From Flavobacterium azizsancarii (GTDB taxonomy: Bacteria; Bacteroidota; Bacteroidia; Flavobacteriales; Flavobacteriaceae), in the NCBI RefSeq assembly GCF_027980145.1, contig NZ_JAMZNK010000049.1:1-38141 (forward strand): a DNA stretch of 38,141 bases, given 5' to 3'. Of this stretch, positions 22,404 to 30,441 are shown in pieces. The notes under the pieces are model-generated. The model had not been told where the DNA came from. It worked only from the letters and a program-made list of their open reading frames with translations, and did not search any database. The translations under genes were made by a program, and so were the position numbers. How positions within the stretch are numbered: the stretch's first letter is position 1; every line of letters begins with the position of its first letter.

Positions 22404-22874
22404 TTAAAATCTTTGGGTGCGTTTTTGGTTAGAACCCCAAAAAACACCATCATTTAATGTGCTTTCGTCTTCTGGTGTTTCGGGATCGTCTACTTTATAT
22501 GGCCAGTCAGGATTTATGTTTCCTTCTTTGATATCATAAAGCCACCCAGGAACTTCTTTTGTGCCAATCATTAATTCCCAATCTTCCCTAAATAAATCTA
22601 AGTTCACATTAGGGTTTGATTTTCTTACCAACCAATAGGAAGCAATGACCTTGATAGTTTTCTTTAAATTCTCATCAACTACCGTTGGAGCTGTAGACGG
22701 TTGGGTTTTATCATCACCAAAAAGAGCTTTTAAATCGTATTTAAACAGGTATGATTTGCAAAAATCCTCAGCTGCTTTAATCTGCGAAATTGTTTCTCCG
22801 GGATTACTTCGAGTAATTGCCGCAATAACTTCTGGATATAACTCGGTATTTAATTCTGATGGTTGTACTAACAT
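22404..22874 (-). CDS. Head-tail connector, Mu gp36 / DUF1320-like, 156 aa
   Basis: The N-terminus (ELYPEVIAAITRSNPGETISQ, residues ~11-31, then an AEDFCKSYL helix) has the helical adaptor-protein pattern of gp36/DUF1320 proteins, which form the ring beneath the portal. It then has a helix IKVIASYWLVRKSNPN, and a Pro/Trp/Asp-rich C-terminus. The start overlaps the terminase stop by one base. In Mu, gp36 lies downstream of the capsid gene; here it sits between terminase and portal. Confidence 0.65.
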   Translation of the reverse strand: MLVQPSELNTELYPEVIAAITRSNPGETISQIKAAEDFCKSYLFKYDLKALFGDDKTQPSTAPTVVDENLKKTIKVIASYWLVRKSNPNVNLDLFREDWELMIGTKEVPGWLYDIKEGNINPDWPYKVDDPETPEDESTLNDGVFWGSNQKRTQRF

Positions 22875-24421
22875 TACATTCTGTGTTTATTGGCTTGACG
22901 TGGGAAGCTTTCTATTGCGCCGGTAGCCGTTGTGATTTGTACCTCTTTAATAATCCAGACTGCACCCTCGATGCAATCGGGGCCATCCATTAATTTTACT
23001 TTTCGGCTAAAACTTGTAAACTGCGCAACCATTCTCTCCATGTGTGGATTAGTTTTTTCCATGATATTAAAAATCAGGTGTCCTAATCGGTTTAGTGGTT
23101 CAAGTCCTCCCTCGATTCGCGCATATTTATCAGGCTTTTTACGATCATCCGGGCGAATCGGTAAAAAGGTATTTCGCTCCTCGCTGATTCTATATATATG
23201 TGGTAAAATCACCTGTTCGTAAAATGGATTTTGTAGTGAGTTGTTTTCTATCCAGATGTAAATTGGTTCAACTCCTGCGCGCTTGCAAATGTCATGAGCT
23301 TCAAATAGGTACTCGCAAAATTTAGCGTTACTCATTTGATCAACCCAAACTTTTTGGATATAATAATTTAGTCCTTTGTTAGCTACAATTGTAATTGCCT
23401 TACTACTTGCATTTGTTTTGTCTGAGTTACTTGGTGCTGGATCAGCATAGATGACAACATTATCGCAATGGCGCAATTGAGGGCACTTTTCGAAAATAAT
23501 ATCCTTAAAGGTATCCCCACCATCCATTGGATTATTGAAGTACTCTTTTTGGTAACTTTCGTAACTTATCTGGGACAGAACTCTATCTATGTTGGCTTCA
23601 CTATTTTTTTGAGGCCAAGTACTTTTCCCCTCTTTATCACGAATATTGATTACTTCCCATTTATCTGCTTTTTTACCCATTTCAGTAATACAGCAGTTCT
23701 TTGCAATGATATTTCCGCAAGCAATTATTCTTAATCCGCTGGAAATTGAACGGGTTGGAATTAAAGCTTGCTCAATCCATTTTACGCGTTCTTTTACTCT
23801 TTCTGGATTCCGACATAATTCATCAGTATCAATGTCATCAATCAATATTAAATTTGGTCTCTTTGCTTTGTTACGGGTTCCACGTGGTGACTGACCCGCA
23901 CCGATACCACGAAATGCCAAACCTTTTCTAGTAGTAAATTCAGTAGATTCCCACCCTCCAACTTTTTTTTGCAAACCATAATCGTTAATGATACGATTGT
24001 TGCTTTCTAAGGTTCCTTTATATGGTAAAAGCAATCTTTCTGCATTGTCCAATGAATCAGATACTAAAAGAATAGTATCAACTTTTAATTCAACAGGAAT
24101 TTCAGCTATACCCAAGTACAAAGTTTCCATCATGGTTCGACCTGACTTTGATAGTTCTCTCGACCACGAACGAACTTCGTACCATTCGGGATTAGCTATA
24201 ACTCTTTTAGTTGCCTTAATATGCCAAGGTGCCGGCTCACTAGTATAGTACATCGGAAAATAGTATTTAAACCATTCCTCCGGATTTTTTTCAAGATGTT
24301 GTTTTCTCTTAATTTTAGCCGAATGAGTTTCATTTAAGTCTATAGGAGTGGCATTGTCCATGTTTTCACAGAATTCACGCCATACTTCTAAATATTCCTT
24401 GTCAGTTACTCTTTTAGCCAT
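22874..24421 (-). CDS. Terminase large subunit, Mu gp28-type, 515 aa
   Basis: This is the motor that packages phage DNA and cuts it when the head is full. The adenine-binding/N-terminal segment is EWFKYYFPMYYTSEPAPWH (residues 49-67). A degenerate Walker A lies in SRELSKSGRT (87-96), Walker B is LILIDDID (191-198), and the RNase-H-like nuclease begins at VVIYADPAPSNSDKT (about 318-332) with its metal-binding Asp. The Walker A lacks the usual GxGKT form, as in many TerL proteins. It overlaps the small-subunit gene by 8 bases. Confidence 0.88.
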   Translation of the reverse strand: MAKRVTDKEYLEVWREFCENMDNATPIDLNETHSAKIKRKQHLEKNPEEWFKYYFPMYYTSEPAPWHIKATKRVIANPEWYEVRSWSRELSKSGRTMMETLYLGIAEIPVELKVDTILLVSDSLDNAERLLLPYKGTLESNNRIINDYGLQKKVGGWESTEFTTRKGLAFRGIGAGQSPRGTRNKAKRPNLILIDDIDTDELCRNPERVKERVKWIEQALIPTRSISSGLRIIACGNIIAKNCCITEMGKKADKWEVINIRDKEGKSTWPQKNSEANIDRVLSQISYESYQKEYFNNPMDGGDTFKDIIFEKCPQLRHCDNVVIYADPAPSNSDKTNASSKAITIVANKGLNYYIQKVWVDQMSNAKFCEYLFEAHDICKRAGVEPIYIWIENNSLQNPFYEQVILPHIYRISEERNTFLPIRPDDRKKPDKYARIEGGLEPLNRLGHLIFNIMEKTNPHMERMVAQFTSFSRKVKLMDGPDCIEGAVWIIKEVQITTATGAIESFPRQANKHRM

Positions 24422-24899
24422 TTTTTAATTTTGAGTTGATAAACTCATCAATGTAATTTTTGAATTTTTTTGCTTCGTCCAAATCGACCGATTGAATGAA
24501 GGTTAATAGTTTTCTGGAAACCTCCACATATTCACCCAATCCTATTTCTGTTTCCAGTCTTTGAATGTTAGAAGTAATCTTACTCATAGTGTCTGCCTCA
24601 GAATTCGTAGGAATGTTTTTTAATAAAGGATTGGGAACTGATTGCCCTTTTACAATCAGATTAGGCCTTTCAGCGATAAACTCATTAATAGCCTCTAATT
24701 GGTTGTACCAATGCACAAGTTGACTCTGACGGGTGGTTAGCAAGCTTTTACGAAGCTTGTCCCAGTTATCCGAAACAGCCCATTTACCTATTGTTTTTTC
24801 GGTTACTCCTGTTCGTTCAGCTATTTCTTTAAAAGTGATACGCTCGCTTACATATAGTATTCTAGCGTACTCTTTTTCCTGTGTTTTGGAAATTCCCAT
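24414..24899 (-). CDS. Terminase small subunit-like protein, 161 aa
   Basis: The N-terminal helix-turn-helix (ITFKEIAERTGVTEKTIGKW, about residues 22-41) is that of small terminase subunits, which recognise phage DNA. The rest is helical (LVHWYNQLEAINEFIAE, and a C-terminal coiled helix ending in SKLKNG) and would form the oligomerisation domain. It is the first gene of the minus-strand head block and overlaps TerL by 8 bases, the normal TerS-TerL layout; it is equivalent to Mu gp27. Confidence 0.8.
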   Translation of the reverse strand: MGISKTQEKEYARILYVSERITFKEIAERTGVTEKTIGKWAVSDNWDKLRKSLLTTRQSQLVHWYNQLEAINEFIAERPNLIVKGQSVPNPLLKNIPTNSEADTMSKITSNIQRLETEIGLGEYVEVSRKLLTFIQSVDLDEAKKFKNYIDEFINSKLKNG

Positions 24900-25045
24900 T
24901 AATTACATTTTTTCAACAGGACAAAGTTGACCAAAAACAAACCTTCATAAAAATATGTATGCAACCCTTGCGCCTTTATTTTCAAGGCTTTGTAAACATT
25001 CGCAAGTTTGTACTCTCAATAGAAAACAACCCAAAATTTTAGCCT
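24900..25045. promoter_or_regulatory. Divergent late control region with inverted repeats
   Basis: This is the only gap between the leftward head block and the rightward capsid/tail block, so it should carry both late promoters. It contains CTTGCG (24967-24972) paired with CGCAAG (25001-25006), enclosing a second hairpin GCCTT/AAGGC (24972-24988). No convincing TAnnTTTG box is visible on either side, suggesting promoters that depend on an activator binding this structure. Confidence 0.45.
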
Positions 25046-26035
25046 GTGAGTGATAAGTTTAAAAAGATTGACAAAGAGTTTTGCTTAACTGATAATAGCG
25101 TGAATGTTTACAAGTATCGCCTGTTAACAGAGGGATTGCTTTTGGACAACTACAAGAAAAATCCAATCGGTTTTTTAATGCATGAGCGTGAAGGCGGTGT
25201 ACTGGTCAAGTGGGGCGATTTTAGAATTGAAGGCGACAAACTATATGGTAAACCTGTGATTAATTTATCTCATCCAAAAGGGGAAGATATTGCCTCACAA
25301 GTTGAAAACGGATTCATTAATGCCGCATCATGTGGTAAAATAATTTGTTTGGCCGCTTCTGATGATCCTAAGCTGAAACTTGACGGACAAACAGGTCCAA
25401 CAGTAACAAAATGGTTTCCTCGCGAAATATCTTTTGTTGACATTCCGGGCAATCATAATGCATTGGCGAATCTCTATGATATTAATGATAACGAGTTAAA
25501 TCTCGCTGATTTTGTAAAACCTAATCCTAAAGAAATGAGTAAAATTCTTTTAACAGCCGCTATGCTTACGGCTTTAAATTTAAGTGATAAGTCCTCCGAA
25601 ACTGATATTGAAAAAACATTTCAGGACTTGGTAGATACAGCCGGCAAAGTACCAGGACTAGAAAAAGATTTAGCCGATAAAAAAACGGCTTTGACTAATA
25701 AAGAAAAAGAGCTATCCGACTTAAAAGAGGAAAGTGTAAATAAAGAAGTTCAAGACTTATTAGCCAAAGGCGAAAGCGACAAAAAACTGACTAAAGAGTT
25801 GTCTGCAAAATTGGGGGTAAGCTTTAAGAGTGATCCGACTGGATTAAAAGACTTGCTGGATGCGATGCCAGCGCAAACGTTGATTACAGATCAATTGGGA
25901 GATAAAAAAGATGTAAGTGCATTTGCTGGCAAAAAATGGGATGATTTGTACCAATCAGACGATTTAGAAACTGTGCGTAATCAATTCCCAGACTTGTACG
26001 AAAAGTTGAAAAAAGAAAAATTTCCTAACTCATAA
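25046..26035 (+). CDS. Prohead protease with C-terminal scaffold, Mu gpI-like, 329 aa
   Basis: A stop codon lies two codons upstream, and the next ATG would remove the protease core, so GTG 25046 is taken as start. Residues 30-145 fit the phage prohead protease fold: NPIGFLMHERE with His46, NGFINAASCGK with Ser95, and KWFPREISFVDIPGN with the third conserved acidic region. The second half (residues 165-329) is Lys/Asp/Glu-rich and coiled-coil-like (VPGLEKDLADKKTALTNKEK), as in scaffold proteins. The protease matures the capsid; the scaffold guides assembly and is then removed. The capsid gene follows after 12 bases. Confidence 0.8.
   Translation: MSDKFKKIDKEFCLTDNSVNVYKYRLLTEGLLLDNYKKNPIGFLMHEREGGVLVKWGDFRIEGDKLYGKPVINLSHPKGEDIASQVENGFINAASCGKIICLAASDDPKLKLDGQTGPTVTKWFPREISFVDIPGNHNALANLYDINDNELNLADFVKPNPKEMSKILLTAAMLTALNLSDKSSETDIEKTFQDLVDTAGKVPGLEKDLADKKTALTNKEKELSDLKEESVNKEVQDLLAKGESDKKLTKELSAKLGVSFKSDPTGLKDLLDAMPAQTLITDQLGDKKDVSAFAGKKWDDLYQSDDLETVRNQFPDLYEKLKKEKFPNS
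25535..26035 (+). CDS. Possible internal in-frame scaffold product, 166 aa
   Basis: An in-frame ATG (codon 164) sits at the boundary between the protease and scaffold parts, preceded by the A-rich AAAGAA. In Mu the scaffold gpZ is made from an internal start within gene I, so a separate scaffold protein beginning MSKILLTAAML is plausible. It is a suggestion from layout, not an independent gene call. Confidence 0.35.
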   Translation: MSKILLTAAMLTALNLSDKSSETDIEKTFQDLVDTAGKVPGLEKDLADKKTALTNKEKELSDLKEESVNKEVQDLLAKGESDKKLTKELSAKLGVSFKSDPTGLKDLLDAMPAQTLITDQLGDKKDVSAFAGKKWDDLYQSDDLETVRNQFPDLYEKLKKEKFPNS

Positions 26036-26047
26036 TCCAATTTAATT

Positions 26048-27010
26048 ATGGCAAATCCAAAAATACCCCAAGAATTTTGGGTATCTTATATCGTAGAGAA
26101 ACTACGTAAAACAAACCCGCATATTTCTCTTTGTTTTGACGAAAGTCAATTCATTGTTGGTGGTTCCGTTGTATACATCCCACAGGCGGGAGCAAAACCA
26201 AATGTTGTAAAAAACAGAGGTTTCGGAGCAGCGACAGCTATTCAAAGAGGCGATACCGCAATTGCATACGTACTTGATGTATTTACAACTGATCCAACAG
26301 CTTTATTGACTTCTGACAAGCTTGAAATCAGTTATGAAAAACAAGATAGTTTGTTAGCAGATCATACGGACACTTTAGCCGAAAGTATTGGTGACGAATT
26401 AACCTATAACTGGATTAAAGGTATGAAGCCTGCCGTTGGAGGCGGAACAACTGTCGAGTTCCTTCCAGCATCCAGACAAATCCCAACTAGTGGTGCTGCT
26501 ACGCCGGTGAATCCAGAAGATGGACAGACCGGGACCCGTAAAGCCTTTACTTACAAAGAAGTTCAGGCGATGCAAGCAAAATTCAATAAAGATAATGTGC
26601 CAAAAGAGAACCGTTATGGTATGGCTGAAAGCTATATGTATCAACAGTTCATTGATTCTTTATCATCCAACCAAATGGCAGCATTCCAAGCAACTGCTGA
26701 TTTAGAAAATGGAATTGTTGGAAAGTTTGCAGGTTTTACCTTTTTAGAAAGAAGTTCAGTTTTGGCTTTAACATCAGCAGGAGTTTTCAGACTGCCAGGT
26801 GAAGCATTGGCAGCAACTGACAACTTAGCAAGTATCTTTTGGCAAAAACAAAGTGTAACTAAATCATTAGGAGATACTAAACTTTTTCAAGACATGGAGA
26901 ATCCACTTTATTACGGAGATATTCACTCAGGACTTGTCAAAATGGGTGGTCGTTGCCGTCGTGAAGACTGGAAAGGTGTTGGACTTATTGTTCAAGCTGC
27001 TACCGCTTAA
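26048..27010 (+). CDS. Major capsid protein, 320 aa
   Basis: Position directly after protease/scaffold, size and composition fit the main head protein of a Mu-like phage. The N-terminal arm precedes VVYIPQAGAKPNVVKN (about residue 38), and a long spine helix region (FTYKEVQAMQAKFNKDNVP, then SYMYQQFIDSLSS) is followed by the P- and A-domain strands. The C-terminus, GRCRREDWKGVGLIVQAA, resembles the closing strand of HK97-fold capsids. It is followed by a terminator-like hairpin, so it may be the most highly transcribed late gene. Confidence 0.75.
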   Translation: MANPKIPQEFWVSYIVEKLRKTNPHISLCFDESQFIVGGSVVYIPQAGAKPNVVKNRGFGAATAIQRGDTAIAYVLDVFTTDPTALLTSDKLEISYEKQDSLLADHTDTLAESIGDELTYNWIKGMKPAVGGGTTVEFLPASRQIPTSGAATPVNPEDGQTGTRKAFTYKEVQAMQAKFNKDNVPKENRYGMAESYMYQQFIDSLSSNQMAAFQATADLENGIVGKFAGFTFLERSSVLALTSAGVFRLPGEALAATDNLASIFWQKQSVTKSLGDTKLFQDMENPLYYGDIHSGLVKMGGRCRREDWKGVGLIVQAATA

Positions 27011-27039
27011 TGTAAACAATTAGATATTATATAACAAAA

Positions 27040-27071
27040 GGCTATCTCTATTCTGATGGTAGCTTTTTTTT
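27040..27071 (+). terminator. Terminator-like hairpin after the capsid gene
   Basis: GCTA (27041-27044) pairs with TAGC (27060-27063), with an imperfect inner TC/GA extension, followed by a run of nine T. The stem is short and imperfect, so termination may be partial, lowering expression of the lysis and tail genes relative to capsid. Confidence 0.5.
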
Positions 27072-27080
27072 TAATCAATT

Positions 27081-27365
27081 ATGGAGCAAATTGTATTCCC
27101 AACTTTAGCGGCTTTTTTTTCCGCATTTATAACCTATTTATTTTCTAAGCGCAAAAACTTAGCCGAAGATAGAGCAGCAGAATTAGATAACGCTGTAAAT
27201 GCTGTGAAATATTATCGTGAATTATTGGACGATATGGCATCAAGATTAACGGCAGCAACGGAAACCATAAAAACAATGGAAGCGCAGCACCGTGAGTTAA
27301 TGGGAATCAATCAGCACCTAGTTGAAGAGTTGCAAAAATTCAAACAATTAAATGGCAAAGCTTAA
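27081..27365 (+). CDS. Membrane-anchored coiled-coil protein, holin-like position, 94 aa
   Basis: One N-terminal membrane segment (IVFPTLAAFFSAFITYLF, residues 4-21) is followed by a positive stop (SKRK) and a long amphipathic coiled coil (residues ~28-90). It lies directly before the endolysin, with the stop and next start adjacent. The place suits a pinholin or holin, while the fold also resembles an inner-membrane spanin. The next-but-one gene already looks like a complete spanin, so a holin role is somewhat more likely. Confidence 0.5.
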   Translation: MEQIVFPTLAAFFSAFITYLFSKRKNLAEDRAAELDNAVNAVKYYRELLDDMASRLTAATETIKTMEAQHRELMGINQHLVEELQKFKQLNGKA

Positions 27366-27820
27366 TGAGCAAATTAGGAAAAAAGACACTTGAAATTGCT
27401 ATTACTCAAATTGGTGTCGAAGAAATACCGAGGAATAGTAACGCCGGTCCAGCTGTTGAAAAATATTTAAAATCTGTAGGACTTGGTAAAGGATATGCCT
27501 GGTGTATGGCTTTCATGTATTGGTGTACAAAAGAAGCTTCATTACAATTAGGTATCGAAAACCCACTTTTTAAAACTGCCGGAGTTCTGGCAATGTATAA
27601 TAAAAAAAAGGATTTAGTAGTAACTGATCCGCAACCTGGTGACATTTTTATTATGGATTTTGGCAAAGGTCAAGGACATACCGGAATTGTAGAGAAGGTA
27701 GATAAAAACATCATCTACACCATTGAAGGAAATACCAATAATGATGGAAGTCGTGAGGGTTATGGTGTATTTAAAAGACAAAGAAAAACCAACACAATTA
27801 AGGCATTTTTGAGATTATGA
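27365..27820 (+). CDS. CHAP-type endolysin, 151 aa
   Basis: A single-domain NlpC/P60-CHAP-like cell-wall peptidase of the short TIGR02594 type. Catalytic Cys47 is in GYAWCMAFMYW, His105 in GQGHTGIVE, and the polar residue Asn123 in EGNTNN; PQPGDIFIM is the usual strand before the His. It should cleave peptidoglycan peptide bonds for host lysis. No signal peptide is present, so it needs a holin for release. It overlaps the spanin gene by 4 bases (ATGA). Confidence 0.8.
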   Translation: MSKLGKKTLEIAITQIGVEEIPRNSNAGPAVEKYLKSVGLGKGYAWCMAFMYWCTKEASLQLGIENPLFKTAGVLAMYNKKKDLVVTDPQPGDIFIMDFGKGQGHTGIVEKVDKNIIYTIEGNTNNDGSREGYGVFKRQRKTNTIKAFLRL

Positions 27821-28338
27821 AAAATATTAAACACTTATTTTCTGTATTGCTTTTGTTTGTTTTGTTGGCCACAACGCTAATTGCTTGTAAAAGTTCTAGC
27901 GTTGTACCACCAACAACAACCGAAACCACTATAACGACAACTACCAAAGAGGTAGTTCGTGATACCACATTTGAAGTAGCAAAAGATAGTAGCTATTATA
28001 AAGCTTATCTCGAATGTATTAATGGAAAAGTAGTTCTAAAAGAAACTACAAAACCAATTGAAAAACCCGGTAAACATTTAGAACCTCCAAAAATTAATTT
28101 AACGGATAATACGCTAACAGTAAATTGTGAGGCAGAGGCGTTCAAATTATTTGCAGAATGGAAAGATGTTTATACTAAAGAGCATCAGCAAATAATTAAA
28201 AAAATCCCCTATTCGGTACCCTTAGAATTATCCTGGTGGCAAGAAACCCAGATTATCTGCGGACGGGTATTTTTAGCACTCTTGACAATTTTTATAATTG
28301 TTGTCGTGCTACAGAAAACTAAACTAATTAAATACTAA
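27817..28338 (+). CDS. Unimolecular spanin-like lipoprotein, 173 aa
   Basis: The N-terminal signal ends in the lipobox LIAC (Cys24), which anchors the protein in the outer membrane. The C-terminus has one transmembrane helix (about residues 146-166, FLALLTIFIIVVVLQ core) for the inner membrane. A Thr-rich linker and a beta/helical periplasmic region lie between. A lipoprotein N-terminus plus a C-terminal membrane helix is the hallmark of u-spanins such as T1 gp11, which fuse the two membranes in the last lysis step. The position right after the endolysin supports this. Confidence 0.7.
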   Translation: MKNIKHLFSVLLLFVLLATTLIACKSSSVVPPTTTETTITTTTKEVVRDTTFEVAKDSSYYKAYLECINGKVVLKETTKPIEKPGKHLEPPKINLTDNTLTVNCEAEAFKLFAEWKDVYTKEHQQIIKKIPYSVPLELSWWQETQIICGRVFLALLTIFIIVVVLQKTKLIKY

Positions 28339-28354
28339 TTAAATACTATTTAAA

Positions 28355-28834
28355 ATGTCAAACGAAAAAGCAGTCGATTATTTCGACAGACACCCATCAA
28401 GCAATGAATGTCATATTACTTCAGACGAAAGAGTGTTTCATACTAAAGGCACCGCTGACGGTCATGCAAATGTACTTAAGGACACCAAAGTCAATTCACA
28501 TTACAGAAGTGACTACGAGCTGATGAATATTAAAACGGTTGACCCTGTTTTAGAAAATGGTTTAGAAGTACCTAAAAGTGAAACATCGGATTCTTCTAAA
28601 GATGAAACGCCTACAGATCCAAAAACTGAATCATTGGATTCAAAGAAAGATGAAACACCAGCAGCTGATAAAGTTTTTACCAATGAAGATTTAAAGACTT
28701 TTGATTTTGAATCAGGGTATGAAGTTATAAAAGCAATAGTAAAAGCGTTGGGCATTGAAAGCCCGTCTCAGTCTAAAAAAGATCTCTTAGAAGCCATTGC
28801 GAAAGCAAAAGATAACTTAGAAAAACAATCTTAA
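28355..28834 (+). CDS. Hypothetical protein upstream of sheath, 159 aa
   Basis: Three parts: a polar N-terminus with several His (SNECHITSDERVFHTKGTAD, residues ~16-35), an internal degenerate duplication of KDETP-type acidic repeats (about residues 75-105), and a small helical domain at the C-terminus (FESGYEVIKAIVKALGI, then KKDLLEAIAKAKDNL), which resembles a short SAP/HeH-like helix-extended-helix. The stop overlaps the sheath start (TAATGG). A virion or assembly role is possible; the family is not recognised. Confidence 0.55.
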   Translation: MSNEKAVDYFDRHPSSNECHITSDERVFHTKGTADGHANVLKDTKVNSHYRSDYELMNIKTVDPVLENGLEVPKSETSDSSKDETPTDPKTESLDSKKDETPAADKVFTNEDLKTFDFESGYEVIKAIVKALGIESPSQSKKDLLEAIAKAKDNLEKQS

Positions 28835-29988
28835 TGGCACAAGGAACTGGAACGCCAAAGGTTACTGTATCAGTAGCCTCTGGCAACCTACAACGTCAAG
28901 TGCAGGTGCTGGACGGCGTTGCAGGACTTATTGGGACTTCTGAAACAAAAATAGGTGTGATTGAAACTGTTTATAGTTACGATGATGCTGTGGCTAAAGG
29001 TTATACGTTAGTCAGTGAGCCCTTTTTAAACAGAGCAATTGAACTGTTTTACCAGGAATTAGGAGGTAATCAGGCTTTAACAATTTTAGGCGTTGAAGAC
29101 ACAATGACTCTAACCCAAATGGCTACTTCTACCAACGCAAACGGTCTTAAAAAACTATTGAATACAGCACAAGGAGCAATTACCATTGTAGGGTTAATTC
29201 GTAAACCTGCGAGCTCTTATGTTCCGGTTGCCGATCGCTTTTTAGATAAAGATGTCGATGATGCTTTATTAGCTTCGAAAACTTTAGGTCAATATCAGCA
29301 ATCAATTAATAAACCGGTGCGTATGCTAATTGAAGGTAGAACCAACGAATTAGACGGTACTTTATTTGAACCACATTCAGTTGGTAATGGCTTTGCCGGT
29401 GTTGTACTTGGTAGTGATCTTAATGACGGTTCCGGAGCAGTTGCCCTGGCACTTGCAAGATCAGTTAAATATCCCTCTCACGTAAAATTAGGTAATGGTC
29501 AAAATGGACCTTTAAGTATTGCACAAGCATTTATTGGAGATAAAGCAATAGAGGATTTCTACCCAGAACAGTTAGACGTTTTTGCTAATGCGGGGTATAT
29601 TATTCTGCATCGTCGTGATGGATCAGCTGGGTATTATTTTGCAAGAGATAATATGGCGACTGATGATGATTTTAGAATCCTGGTTCATGGACGAGTAATC
29701 GATAAAGCACAACGAGTTGCGGCGGCAACTGCCACACCGATGTTGGAAACTTCGATCCGTGTGAACGATGACGGAACAATAAATGCAACTGATGCAAAAG
29801 ATTTAGAAGAAACAATCTTACTGAAATTAAGATCTCAATTAGGTGGACAGGTTAGTAATGTTGAAGTTAATGTACCGACCGATGTAAATATTATCAATAC
29901 AAGCACCGGAGGAATTGAAGTAAAAGTGTTGCCTCTGGGATATTTGACCTGGATAAAAGTAACAATAGGTTTAACCGCTAATTTATAA
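28834..29988 (+). CDS. Contractile tail sheath protein, DUF2586-like, 384 aa
   Basis: The sheath surrounds the tail tube and contracts on infection. The N-terminus (VTVSVASGNLQRQVQVLDG) and the middle (GQYQQSINKPVRMLIEGR, then HVKLGNGQNGPLSIAQAFIG) fit the DUF2586 sheath-like proteins of Bacteroidetes phages. The C-terminal domain, VDKAQRVAAATATPMLE-like region to KVLPLGYLTWIKVTIGL, matches the subtilisin-free C-terminal sheath fold. The tail-tube gene follows two bases after the stop, as in Mu (gpL-gpM). Confidence 0.75.
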   Translation: MAQGTGTPKVTVSVASGNLQRQVQVLDGVAGLIGTSETKIGVIETVYSYDDAVAKGYTLVSEPFLNRAIELFYQELGGNQALTILGVEDTMTLTQMATSTNANGLKKLLNTAQGAITIVGLIRKPASSYVPVADRFLDKDVDDALLASKTLGQYQQSINKPVRMLIEGRTNELDGTLFEPHSVGNGFAGVVLGSDLNDGSGAVALALARSVKYPSHVKLGNGQNGPLSIAQAFIGDKAIEDFYPEQLDVFANAGYIILHRRDGSAGYYFARDNMATDDDFRILVHGRVIDKAQRVAAATATPMLETSIRVNDDGTINATDAKDLEETILLKLRSQLGGQVSNVEVNVPTDVNIINTSTGGIEVKVLPLGYLTWIKVTIGLTANL

Positions 29989-29990
29989 CT

Positions 29991-30425
29991 ATGAATGTAA
30001 ATATAAGTTCATCAGAGTGTGCGTGGGCACACTTTGAAGTTAAAGTACTAACACGAACGATAAAAGGACTACGCGGATTTGGCTTCAAAAAGGAATTTGA
30101 AAAAGAGCACTTATATGGTGCCGGTGATGAAGCTATTGATATTCAAACTGGAAATAAAAAGAGTTCAGGAAGTATAAAGGTATTGGGATTTGAGGCAGAT
30201 GCCATGAACAAAGCCGCACGACTTGCAGGATTCGAAGATATTACAGAAGTACCACACGAGGCAATTGTAATTACTTGTTCGTATAGAAAAAGATTAATTG
30301 ACCCAATTTCAACTTACATCGCATCTGGTGTAGCTTTTACCGAATCCGGCGTTGATATGGAACAAAATGCAAAGCATAGAGAAATAACATTGCCTTTTAT
30401 AGCAATGAATGTAAGATTACCATAA
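29991..30425 (+). CDS. Tail tube protein, 144 aa
   Basis: Its size, its position just after the sheath, and the strand-rich pattern (CAWAHFEVKVLTRTIKGLRG, SSGSIKVLGFEADAM, EAIVITCSYRKR, REITLPFIAMNVRL) fit the inner tube protein of contractile tails (Mu gpM role). The N-terminal segment FGFKKEFEKEHLYGAGDEAI resembles the loop that stacks hexamers. The gene start is two bases from the sheath stop. Confidence 0.75.
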   Translation: MNVNISSSECAWAHFEVKVLTRTIKGLRGFGFKKEFEKEHLYGAGDEAIDIQTGNKKSSGSIKVLGFEADAMNKAARLAGFEDITEVPHEAIVITCSYRKRLIDPISTYIASGVAFTESGVDMEQNAKHREITLPFIAMNVRLP

Positions 30426-30441
30426 CCTAAAAAACAAACAA

